NCBI GenBank assembly: GCA_964458835.1
Contig: CAYWKV010000001.1
Span: 1-64,000, forward strand
Direction: 5' to 3'
Length of the DNA: 64,000 bases
Source: JAHJQQ01 sp964458835
Lineage (GTDB): Bacteria; Pseudomonadota; Gammaproteobacteria; Thiohalobacterales; Thiohalobacteraceae
Translations under genes and position numbers: made by a program
Shown: piece by piece, positions 7,429 through 14,413 of the stretch
Layout: every line of letters begins with the position of its first letter
Numbering within the stretch: position 1 is the first letter of the stretch
Notes under the pieces: generated by a model
Databases searched by the model: none
Seen by the model: only the letters and a program-made list of their open reading frames with translations
What the model was told of the DNA's origin: nothing

Positions 7429-7650
7429 TCAGTGGGCGAGTCTTATGCGCTCATGTTGCGCGAAACGCTGTGCGACCCCGAGATCAGGGAACAGCGCCAG
7501 CGTAGCCACTTCCAAGTCGCCTTGGTGGTTATGCCGCGATCGGCCCACTCCCCACTCCATTCCAGCGACTGTGTGCGGGTAGATGAAGATCAACCCAGGT
7601 CCTGGCGGTGCCTTCTTGATCTCACCCAGGCTGTTGTAGGTCTGGATCAT
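7429..7650 (-). CDS. Small protein, paralogue of 6914-7180
   Basis: A 73-residue protein starting MIQTYNSLGEIKKAPPGPGLIFIYP, sharing the Y.SL.E....PP.PG.IFI opening with the gene at 6914-7180. The remainder differs and ends in a basic tail. It lies 3 nt after the stop of the DUF6573-like gene, so it is the last gene of that operon before the terminator. The function is not known. The duplication suggests the two proteins either act on different partners or form a mixed complex. Confidence 0.55.
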   Translation of the reverse strand: MIQTYNSLGEIKKAPPGPGLIFIYPHTVAGMEWGVGRSRHNHQGDLEVATLALFPDLGVAQRFAQHERIRLAH

Positions 7651-7653
7651 CCC

Positions 7654-8073
7654 CTAGCCCTCTTTCATGGGGTCAACCAGCGTGACCTTTTCATCGGGCA
7701 TATGGATCACCACCCGACGCGGAAACAGCGTGAGGGTGATACACAGACGAACGCGCTGCGCTTCACGGCTCACGCCGTCACGCGGAACGCGAAACACCTC
7801 AAACTCCGCCTCGCCGTCGCGCGTGATTCTGGCAACGGACGCCGCCATCCACAGCACAACCTCAAGACGCATCTTGGGGTCCTGCTGACACTGGAGGTAG
7901 GAGTCCTTGCCATCCCACGCGACACAGCTCTCGAACACCATGTCCGACATCAGCACCTGTTGGGTGAACCCCGAAGCACGCGCGATGTCAGTGACATCGA
8001 GAAAATCCGTGTTCACCTGACCGCGCCGTCTCCAGAACGGCAGCACCGGTGATTCAACTGCGGCTGCTATCAC
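7654..8073 (-). CDS. DUF6573-like protein
   Basis: The start chosen is GTG at 8073, because TTGGAGGTG lies directly upstream; an ATG six codons earlier overlaps that ribosome site. The 139-residue product contains FLDVTDIARASGFTQQVLMSDMVFESCVAW, which fits the DUF6573 pattern (V.DV...A...GF..PV..T..VW..C). This family is frequent on plasmids and phages and its function is unknown. It lies in a run of four or more minus-strand genes (9630 to 7429). Confidence 0.55.
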   Translation of the reverse strand: MIAAAVESPVLPFWRRRGQVNTDFLDVTDIARASGFTQQVLMSDMVFESCVAWDGKDSYLQCQQDPKMRLEVVLWMAASVARITRDGEAEFEVFRVPRDGVSREAQRVRLCITLTLFPRRVVIHMPDEKVTLVDPMKEG

Positions 8074-8175
8074 TGAACACCTCCAAGGCACTTCCCCCGC
8101 TCGGGAAGTGCCGTCAGTACACGTACCCAGAGCGGTGGGATCGGGTTACGCAGTAACCCGTAGTCATGCGTATCG

Positions 8176-8721
8176 CTACGCTCGGATGATTTGTTCACCG
8201 ATCTTGCGAGACACGCCAAGCGGCGATCGCGCCGGTGTACCAGACAACTGGTCGCGCAGTTCCTTCTGCAGTTGTTCTGCCGCCCCAGCCCATGGCTCCT
8301 GGACATGCACAACGTCGCTGCAACCGATCTCATTCAAGAGCTGTGAGAACAGTGCCGCCGCCGTCCGATTCAGCGGTGCCTCTTGGTTCATCAGCACCAC
8401 CAGCAGTTCGGCGTCCGTGGCCGGCTGGATCGCTTCCTCTCGCTGTATTCTTCCGAGGACCTCATGCACATGTGCCCGGTAGATCGCCAATGGCAGATTC
8501 CCCACACCCGGCCAGCACAATCGTCTGATCGCCTGGTCCGCCATGGCCCGGTAGCGCGGATAACGACGTTTGAAACGCGTCACCTCGTCCGAGGTCATGC
8601 GCAAGCGGTCATTGAGATGCATAACCGACGGCATGGACTGCACGTGCGCGACCAGCACTGCCCAGGTTTCGATGTCGATGGGCTCGCCATAATCATGAAC
8701 ACTCAGGTTCATCTGCTGCAT
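8176..8721 (-). CDS. Hypothetical protein
   Basis: A 181-residue protein with the start at 8721, where AGGAGG lies 5 nt upstream; the frame extends 13 codons further without a ribosome site. It is mostly helical by composition. MHLNDRLRMTSDEVTRFKRRYPRYRAM in the middle could be a small DNA-binding helix-turn-helix, but this is weak. No recognisable family. It is the third gene of the operon behind leader B. Confidence 0.5.
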   Translation of the reverse strand: MQQMNLSVHDYGEPIDIETWAVLVAHVQSMPSVMHLNDRLRMTSDEVTRFKRRYPRYRAMADQAIRRLCWPGVGNLPLAIYRAHVHEVLGRIQREEAIQPATDAELLVVLMNQEAPLNRTAAALFSQLLNEIGCSDVVHVQEPWAGAAEQLQKELRDQLSGTPARSPLGVSRKIGEQIIRA

Positions 8722-8746
8722 CGATGCCTCCTGACCGTGAACGGTC

Positions 8747-9349
8747 TTAGTGGTACGCATCTGCGCTCACGCGTCTGTGACGATCACCGCGCACGGTTTC
8801 AGCGGCCTGGCAGGCCAGTGTCCACGCGATGCGGTGAATGGCCGCAGGTCGTTCACGGCCTGGCTCGAACTCCACACCGTCCGTTTCGAGTTGCAGACAC
8901 ACCCGCCCCTGACGGACAACCTGCGCGATCAGTCGTACGTATCGCCACTCATGGCCGTAGGCGAGCGCTCGCTCCTGCGCATGCGCGACCAATCGCCGAG
9001 CCAGTGCATCGGCGTGACTGCGGCCAAGCTTTTCCGCATGTAGTTCATTCCGTAACGTTCGATAGTTCGTTGCGGGGATGAACCAGGCTGCGGGTGCGCA
9101 GGACCTGCGGCTATTCGATAGGGCACCGGGGTGCCATCGATCGCAAAAGGACCCGTAGATCACAGACCCGATACGATCCCAAGCACCAGGATCGTTCACC
9201 ATGAGCACATGAACTCGAACGCCGTCGATCACCACGTCACCAACACCGTTGGCAAGCGGTACTCGCCCACCCGAGGGTGCGTGTTTCGACACACGATAGG
9301 CGTCGGTCGCGGCAATACCGCACCGCCGTAAATTGGGGTAGCTCGACAT
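8747..9349 (-). CDS. Hypothetical protein
   Basis: A 200-residue basic protein. A region after the middle (KLGRSHADALARRLVAHAQERALAYGHEWRYV) is probably a long amphipathic helix. Histidine and cysteine are scattered without a clear metal motif. No family recognised. It lies 8 nt after the gene ending at 9358 and precedes the gene starting at 8721, so it is part of the leader-B operon. Confidence 0.5.
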   Translation of the reverse strand: MSSYPNLRRCGIAATDAYRVSKHAPSGGRVPLANGVGDVVIDGVRVHVLMVNDPGAWDRIGSVIYGSFCDRWHPGALSNSRRSCAPAAWFIPATNYRTLRNELHAEKLGRSHADALARRLVAHAQERALAYGHEWRYVRLIAQVVRQGRVCLQLETDGVEFEPGRERPAAIHRIAWTLACQAAETVRGDRHRRVSADAYH

Positions 9350-9357
9350 AAGCCCCC

Positions 9358-9630
9358 CTAGGCGGCGATGCGGGTCGCCGGCGTCAGATTGCTACGCTGC
9401 TCCCACGTCACGGACCCGTTCGGCCACAACACCGGAACCTTGCGATCGAATCGCGCGATGTGGTCACGGCACCGTGCGACATGACGACGGATGATCTCGG
9501 GATCCGGGTTAACGCCCCAGCCGGGTACGAGGCCCTGCCACGCGCGACCATCGTCGTAGGCGAGCACCGTCCCGATCTCAGCGCCATGCGTTGCACTGCT
9601 GACAGAAGAACCCATCGAATGATGGTTCAT
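9358..9630 (-). CDS. Small hypothetical protein
   Basis: A 90-residue protein. The start at 9630 follows GGGAGG with a 7-nt gap. It contains GTVLAYDDGRAWQGLVPGWGVNPDPEIIRRHVARC, a small domain I do not recognise; the start of the sequence is Ser/His rich. It is the first gene downstream of repeated leader B and heads a minus-strand run of small genes to 7429. Confidence 0.5.
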   Translation of the reverse strand: MNHHSMGSSVSSATHGAEIGTVLAYDDGRAWQGLVPGWGVNPDPEIIRRHVARCRDHIARFDRKVPVLWPNGSVTWEQRSNLTPATRIAA

Positions 9631-9772
9631 TGGAACCTCCCGAACGCACGCCCCCCACCTGGGGCGCGCGTGTAGACACACATCCCGAGGTGGCGGGTTT
9701 CGTCCAGTCAGTCCGACCTGCTGTTTTTGTTACGCGGCCAGCTACCGCATGCGCCCACGCCGAAACGCAGGC
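9631..9772 (-). promoter_or_regulatory. Repeated structured leader, copy B
   Basis: P1 at 9753-9772 is a 7-bp stem with two G-U pairs around a 6-nt loop. The core GGTAGCTGGCC-N9-AAACAGCAGG occupies 9717-9746 (9-nt spacer class, A-rich). A downstream hairpin at about 9645-9672 pairs CGCGCGCCCC with GGGGGGCGTGCG. ACCTC in between can pair with GAGGT of the ribosome site at 9630. The remaining bases up to the terminator at 10010 hold nothing else I can support. Confidence 0.65.
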
Positions 9773-10009
9773 ACAAGAAATTCCGTGGTGTGCTCAGCAG
9801 CACACACAGTGGCTCATATCAGGGATACTTGACCGGGGACCGGTCAGACAGCGCAGGCGCCTACGGCTGCCTGCACGATGGCCACGGGGTCGTGGCGGTT
9901 GTCCTGGTGGACACGTCCAGCCGGGGTTGGCTGGAGAGCTTCCCATACAAACGAAGCTTAGAGCGCAGTATCCCGAAGTTTTCGGCGCATGACAAGTAGC
10001 CGAAAAAAG

Positions 10010-10037
10010 AATGGCAGGAGGGGGACCTCCTGCCATT
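10010..10037 (-). terminator. Rho-independent terminator
   Basis: A perfect 12-bp stem (10010-10021 with 10026-10037) with a 4-nt loop, followed on the minus strand by CTTTTTTCGG. It lies 3 nt past the stop of the gene ending at 10040. Confidence 0.9.
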
Positions 10038-10039
10038 TG

Positions 10040-10822
10040 TCACCAGGCGAACGGGCTCACCGATCGCACCGACACGACCTCCCCAGGGAGGACAAAATCA
10101 CCGACCCGGAGGTCTGGCCGGCCCTGCAACACCAACAGTACCTCTCCGTGACTGGCCAGAACGGTGTCTGCCCCCGATGCATCATCGTCGTCATCGGGTT
10201 CCTGCCGATGGAAAACGCGACCCTGCACCGTTGAACCGGGCCCGATCCACTGGACTGCCTGGAAGGAGCGCCCGAACGCTGCATCGACCACATCCCGCAT
10301 CACGGCGTCCTCGCCCAGCCCGACGGCAAACGCCAGTTTCGCTTCCCGGCCCTGCAGGTGCTCGATCATGCCCGCCTCCGGCTGCCAGCGGCAGGCCCTG
10401 ACGGCATAGTCGATCAACTCGCCCGCGTTACCCAGGAAGTCCAGGCCCGTCATGCGCCCCGTTCCTGTCTTGAGGGTCTTTGCGGACCAGGCGGCCCAGT
10501 CGAAGCACGCCGCCAGCATCATATCGTCCTCGGAAAGCTCGGACCCTTCCTTCCCGTCGGTGACGGCGAGAAGGTACGAGCCAAGGCATTCCGGATCTGC
10601 GTGGACAGCGGGCGCCCATGCCGGGTAGCGCTTCATGATCGCCGCAAACATTTGCCAGCGGCCCATCTGCGCCAACAGGTCGAAAATCGTCCTGCCGGAG
10701 GCATCTTCCACCAGGAGGTCGTACTGGGACGAGACCAGCTCATCGAGCCGTTCGAGCTGGTTCAGAAGCACCACCCGGTGGACGACCGGCACCTCTCCAC
10801 CCAATAGCGTCTCCAGGGTCAT
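10040..10822 (-). CDS. Hypothetical protein with ankyrin-like start
   Basis: A 260-residue acidic protein. The first 80 residues (NQLERLDELVSSQYDLLVEDASGRTIFDLLAQMGRWQMFAAIMKRYP) resemble one or two ankyrin-type helical pairs, with the typical D..GRT..DLL pattern. The C-terminal 70 residues contain DDDDDASGADTV and a small beta-rich tail (VLLVLQGRPDLRVGDFVLPGEVVSV). It is probably a cytosolic protein-interaction factor. It overlaps the stop of the gene upstream by 1 nt, so the two are probably translated together. Confidence 0.5.
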   Translation of the reverse strand: MTLETLLGGEVPVVHRVVLLNQLERLDELVSSQYDLLVEDASGRTIFDLLAQMGRWQMFAAIMKRYPAWAPAVHADPECLGSYLLAVTDGKEGSELSEDDMMLAACFDWAAWSAKTLKTGTGRMTGLDFLGNAGELIDYAVRACRWQPEAGMIEHLQGREAKLAFAVGLGEDAVMRDVVDAAFGRSFQAVQWIGPGSTVQGRVFHRQEPDDDDDASGADTVLASHGEVLLVLQGRPDLRVGDFVLPGEVVSVRSVSPFAW

Positions 10823-11595
10823 CAGGCGGCCTCCTCGACCTGCAGGGGGGTTGTAGTACCCATGCAGTGGTTGAGAAACGCCGCCAGCGCCTGTGGCTCG
10901 TCCTTGCGCCAGGCGAACAGACCATCCGACTCGATCTCCTCCAGGAGATCATCGTCCGCATCAAAGGTGCTGATGCGGATCTCACCCGCGTCCCAATCGC
11001 CGGCGGCCAGACCATAGACCACCTCATCGAGGTAGACCTCTCTGTCTTCCTGATACGCACACTGAGGAACACAGTCCGTATAGGACTTGCCAAGACGCTC
11101 GACCTCGATACGGCACACGCCGGCGGGCAACACCACGTCCGTGGGCACCTCGAGACTCGCCGACTGGGTCAGTGCGTACAGGAACTCATCGAAAGCCTCC
11201 CAATCCTGGGTGATCCAGGTCCACAGCTGGTCGATCAGCTGCACGCACAATTCCACGCCCACCCTCTGCAGAGGCGTGAGCGCAGCGAGGGGCTCGAGAT
11301 CCTCGTCGCCGGCGCCATATCTCAGCCAATCCTCGTGTGACCGGCTGATGTCGCCTGACACGGCCAGCTCCAGATCCCAGCAGGCGAGGACCACGGCAAG
11401 GTCAGGTTCCAGGGGAATCCCGTTCACCCGCGTGCCCCGCACCTCCTCGAGGAGCTTGCCCAGGACGACGTTCCCTTTTACATCCAGGCTTCGCCTCGGG
11501 TAGCCTGCCGACCAGCCCTCGACCTTCACGTCCAGGTTTGCATGACCCTCCGCAAAGCTGCGTGCGATCTCGGCGTACCGGTCAAAGATGTACAT
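10822..11595 (-). CDS. Hypothetical acidic protein
   Basis: A 257-residue protein with start at 11595, preceded by GGGGAGATG. The long frame upstream of this point runs across the neighbouring gene and is not coding. The sequence is acidic and rich in Trp, with segments such as LIDQLWTWITQDWEAFDEFLYALTQ and RISTFDADDDLLEEIESDGLFAW. No family recognised. The start overlaps the end of the Cys-rich gene by 14 nt, and the three genes 11905 to 10040 form an operon behind leader C. Confidence 0.5.
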   Translation of the reverse strand: MYIFDRYAEIARSFAEGHANLDVKVEGWSAGYPRRSLDVKGNVVLGKLLEEVRGTRVNGIPLEPDLAVVLACWDLELAVSGDISRSHEDWLRYGAGDEDLEPLAALTPLQRVGVELCVQLIDQLWTWITQDWEAFDEFLYALTQSASLEVPTDVVLPAGVCRIEVERLGKSYTDCVPQCAYQEDREVYLDEVVYGLAAGDWDAGEIRISTFDADDDLLEEIESDGLFAWRKDEPQALAAFLNHCMGTTTPLQVEEAA

Positions 11596-11905
11596 CGCAC
11601 ATCTCCCCGCGTCCGGGTGATACCCCGAGTGGTGACGTGTTGAGACGGTCAGTCTCGTTTTCCATCTCCCGGAAAGCCGCCTGCCTGAGCAAGTACCGGA
11701 TTCTGTCCCAGCGGTTCCAGTATGCCGCCTGCGCAGGCCAGGGCACCGACACGAAACGGCGGTAGTGATACTGCTTGGCCAGCTCCAGCACGACACACGG
11801 CATACACCGGCCACAGCCGCACGACGCCCCCTGCCTGCAGGCGCTGCGCAAAGCCTCGGGCGAGGCCGCCATGATCTGATCACGCACAACCACGCTGATC
11901 TTCAT
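11582..11905 (-). CDS. Small cysteine-rich protein
   Basis: A 107-residue protein. Residues about 23-37 hold CRQGASCGCGRCMPC, five cysteines in a compact cluster that could bind zinc or an iron-sulfur centre, followed by an Arg/Trp/Tyr-rich helical region. The start at 11905 follows AAGGAGA with a 7-nt gap; an ATG 6 codons upstream lies within the ribosome-site region. It is the first gene after leader C, whose anti-Shine-Dalgarno segment TCTCCTT is an exact complement of AAGGAGA. Confidence 0.55.
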   Translation of the reverse strand: MKISVVVRDQIMAASPEALRSACRQGASCGCGRCMPCVVLELAKQYHYRRFVSVPWPAQAAYWNRWDRIRYLLRQAAFREMENETDRLNTSPLGVSPGRGEMCDVHL

Positions 11906-12040
11906 GGTGCTATCTCCTTTCATTCACATCGTATTCCGAAGGAGACAGCCACCCCGTTGGGTGACATGTCCCAACGGGCCTGCTGCTTGTTTTACTCGGC
12001 CAGCTACCGATGCGCCCTGGATGGGGTGTACCCAGTCCAG
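11906..12040 (-). promoter_or_regulatory. Repeated structured leader, copy C
   Basis: P1 at 12017-12040 pairs CTGGA and GGG arms. The core GGTAGCTGGCC-N9-AAGCAGCAGG lies at 11979-12008. A perfect 9-bp hairpin follows (CCCGTTGGG with CCCAACGGG, 8-nt loop). After it, TGTCTCCTT can pair either with the loop (GGACA) or with the ribosome site AAGGAGA of the gene at 11905. Confidence 0.75.
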
Positions 12041-12073
12041 AGCACATGACTTCTGATTGATGGCCCTGAGGAA

Positions 12074-12104
12074 GGCCCTCCACACACGCGTGTGAAGGGC
12101 CTCT
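12074..12104 (-). terminator. Hairpin after the DUF4942 methyltransferase gene
   Basis: AGGCCCT and AGGGCCT arms enclose a further CACACGCGTGTG-type palindrome. It lies 16 nt past the stop at 12120. There is no clear T run, so termination is only likely. Confidence 0.5.
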
Positions 12105-12119
12105 CCAGGTGTTTGTCGG

Positions 12120-13841
12120 CTACGCGGCCGTCAGTCGCGGCGTCAGTGGCTCGAGCAACTTGTCCACATCGATGCCATGACGGCTAAGTACCGACGCCAC
12201 CGCTTCGTCGATGGCCGCCATCGCACTCTCCCCCTCTGCGGTGTCCCGGGTCCCTAACCGGTGCAGCGGGTTATCCCAGTACCGTCCTCCCGCGTGACGC
12301 TTCATGATCTCGGCACGCACCTCCTTGTCGTACTTCTCGGCCCTGTCATACTGCAGCCAGAAGGCCTCGCTCACGCGCATATCCTCCGGCGGCAGCCACC
12401 GCCGTTGCCGTCCAACCAAGCGGTTGAGACGATCGACCAGCGATTTGTCTCGTGGGAAGAAGTGAATCGTCCCAACGCCCGGGTAATAACGCACGTCGAA
12501 GTACGAACTGCTCACGCGACCACCCCGTCGCAGTTCCTCAAAACGATGGCGGAACACGTCGGTCAGCGCGGTTTCCGGCGCGATCTTGCTATCGAGCATG
12601 GCGAAAACCTTGTCGAAATCCGCCAATAGCTGCATTGAGTCCCAACTGAGGCCGCGTTGCCAGCTATCAGTCCCATGATGCGGAAGGACGAACCGCGTCG
12701 TCTTGATCCGCATACCCGCCGTACGGTGCTTGTCGTTGGACTTCCAGCCCAGGTAGAACACCGTGTTGTCCGAGTGGTACCGGATGATCTGGTCGAATAC
12801 ATCGCAGGCCATATCAACTTGGATCTGCCCCTGGCTCTGAACAAGCCCAAGGAGAAATCCATAGATATTGCTGACGGTGTATTCGAGGCTCTTGACCTGC
12901 TCGAACTGCGACTCGATCTGCTTGCGCGCCGAGGAGGACAACCTGTCATCGAGCTGCGTCGATCGCAGGATGGATGCCCACGCCCGGTCTTTCAGCGACT
13001 CGTAGCGTTTTTGCATCTCCCGCGTCACCCACTCAACCGACGAATCGTGCGGATCGTAGTCTGCATCACCGTTGTACTGGGCCATCGTCTTTCCCAGTAA
13101 GCGGGTGTATCGCTGCGCGCGCGCTTCGGCAAATACCGACTCACGTGCCGCCCGTACAGCTGCGTCGAAGGCCTGAACGGAATTCTCGATGATCGAGGTC
13201 GGCAATGCGATCTCGTTCGTGTCGTGATAGCCGCTTGCCAGGCCCTCACCTGTCATGGTGTCCTGCTTGAGGTCGTCGACGAACGAACCCAGGATGTCCC
13301 GTTCAATATCCGCCCGCTTACGCAGATACACCAAGGCGACGTCCACATCGGTCTTGCGCTCGGCCGCCGGTATGGAGAACGCGCCTTCGATAAATTCCAC
13401 AGATCCGTGTTGCTCGATCCGGGAGACCAGAAGGCGTCGCTCCTTCGAGAATGGGTTGCGGAGTGTTTCCGCGTTGAGAAGGGCCACGATCTCACCGTCC
13501 CACAGAATGTCCCAAGCTTTGAGCACGTGCTGGGCGCCCTGTGCGAACGGGGGATTCATGATGATGTGGGAATACATCGAACCACTCCCGAATTGCAGGA
13601 AGTCGATACCCACCACATTGAACCCTTCGTTGCGAAGCTCAGTATGTCTGGAGATATCGATCTCCACACAGTCGACAGTCACACGCTGACCCTGCCATGA
13701 CGACCGCCCGGGTGCGGCCTTGGCCAACGCACCATCACCGGCTGATGGTTCCAGCACCCGGATGAACTCCCGGTTCCTGAACAATCCCCAGGCCTTTCGC
13801 GCCAGGCTTTCCGGCGTCGGGTAGTACTGCCACTCTTGCAT
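12120..13841 (-). CDS. DNA adenine methyltransferase-like protein with DUF4942 domain
   Basis: A 573-residue protein. The N-terminal domain carries the SAM-binding motif VLEPSAGDGALA and the catalytic-type motif MNPPF of N6-adenine methyltransferases. The C-terminal part, about residues 400-530, contains VFRHRFEELRRGGRVSSSYFDVRYYPGVGTIHFF and WLP....VSEAFWLQYD, a pattern I associate with DUF4942. Such proteins are common on plasmids, where they are thought to methylate element DNA, perhaps against host restriction. No partner nuclease is adjacent, so it looks like an orphan methyltransferase. It follows repeated leader D. Confidence 0.75.
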   Translation of the reverse strand: MQEWQYYPTPESLARKAWGLFRNREFIRVLEPSAGDGALAKAAPGRSSWQGQRVTVDCVEIDISRHTELRNEGFNVVGIDFLQFGSGSMYSHIIMNPPFAQGAQHVLKAWDILWDGEIVALLNAETLRNPFSKERRLLVSRIEQHGSVEFIEGAFSIPAAERKTDVDVALVYLRKRADIERDILGSFVDDLKQDTMTGEGLASGYHDTNEIALPTSIIENSVQAFDAAVRAARESVFAEARAQRYTRLLGKTMAQYNGDADYDPHDSSVEWVTREMQKRYESLKDRAWASILRSTQLDDRLSSSARKQIESQFEQVKSLEYTVSNIYGFLLGLVQSQGQIQVDMACDVFDQIIRYHSDNTVFYLGWKSNDKHRTAGMRIKTTRFVLPHHGTDSWQRGLSWDSMQLLADFDKVFAMLDSKIAPETALTDVFRHRFEELRRGGRVSSSYFDVRYYPGVGTIHFFPRDKSLVDRLNRLVGRQRRWLPPEDMRVSEAFWLQYDRAEKYDKEVRAEIMKRHAGGRYWDNPLHRLGTRDTAEGESAMAAIDEAVASVLSRHGIDVDKLLEPLTPRLTAA

Positions 13842-14001
13842 TGATGCCCCTCACGTTGATTGTTTCATCCAGGATATTGAGATCCCGAAAAACGCAACCC
13901 ACGGAGGCCTCCAGCCGAGGGCTGGATAAGCCCCCGGTGGGGTACGGACCTGCTGCTTTTTTGAATCGGCCAGCTACCGATCACACCCACCGCGCTGCGG
14001 T
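13842..14001 (-). promoter_or_regulatory. Repeated structured leader, copy D
   Basis: P1 at 13989-14001 is ACCGC-AGC-GCGGT. The core GGTAGCTGGCC-N9-AAGCAGCAGG lies at 13949-13978. A long hairpin follows, in which CCCACCGGGGGC pairs with GCCTCCGTGGG around an inner CCAGCC/GGCTGG stem. The methyltransferase ATG is at 13841. Confidence 0.65.
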
Positions 14002-14093
14002 TGGCAAAAACCTCGCCGAGCGATTCTCATCAAGAATCCCTGGGCGAGATCCCTCCTCCTGAGGAGGAGGATCTCTGTGTGTGACCGGTGGAC

Positions 14094-14360
14094 TCACCAG
14101 TCATAGTCAGACGACACGACCAGCTCAGGGTGAGTTGTTGGCTGAGTCGTCACGAACATCTCCTCGGGCACGAACTCGTACTCGGGAGACCAGGCCGGGT
14201 GGAAGGCTCTGTTCCAGACAATTCGGTCATTGTCGAGGTCCAGATACGCATGCCGTCGAGTTGCCGGATGGTAGCAATAGACCCACCGGCGACCGTTCAC
14301 CACGAACGGCGCTTCCGTACCACCACACGCCGGCACCAACTGCTCGAATTGTTGGTTCAC
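14094..14360 (-). CDS. Small hypothetical protein downstream of nrdJ
   Basis: An 88-residue protein with a GTG start at 14360, preceded by GGAGC. An alternative ATG at 14423 would overlap the end of nrdJ and read through a 10-bp hairpin (GAGCCGGGGA/TCCCCGGCTC, about 14378-14402) that looks like a leader element. The sequence is aromatic and proline rich (RRWVYCYHPATRRHAYLDLDNDRIVWNRAFHPAW), a compact beta-type fold by pattern. No family recognised. The 14002-14093 gap holds a GATCCTCC-type palindrome without a T run. Confidence 0.45.
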   Translation of the reverse strand: MNQQFEQLVPACGGTEAPFVVNGRRWVYCYHPATRRHAYLDLDNDRIVWNRAFHPAWSPEYEFVPEEMFVTTQPTTHPELVVSSDYDW

Positions 14361-14413
14361 GCGCTGCTCCAATGGAAAGGGAGCCGGGGAACAGATCCCC
14401 GGCTCATAGGCGC

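Noticed and set aside
12657..13700. Plus-strand ORFs opposite the DUF4942 methyltransferase
   Set aside because: Shadow frames of a gene with clear EPSAGDG and NPPF motifs.
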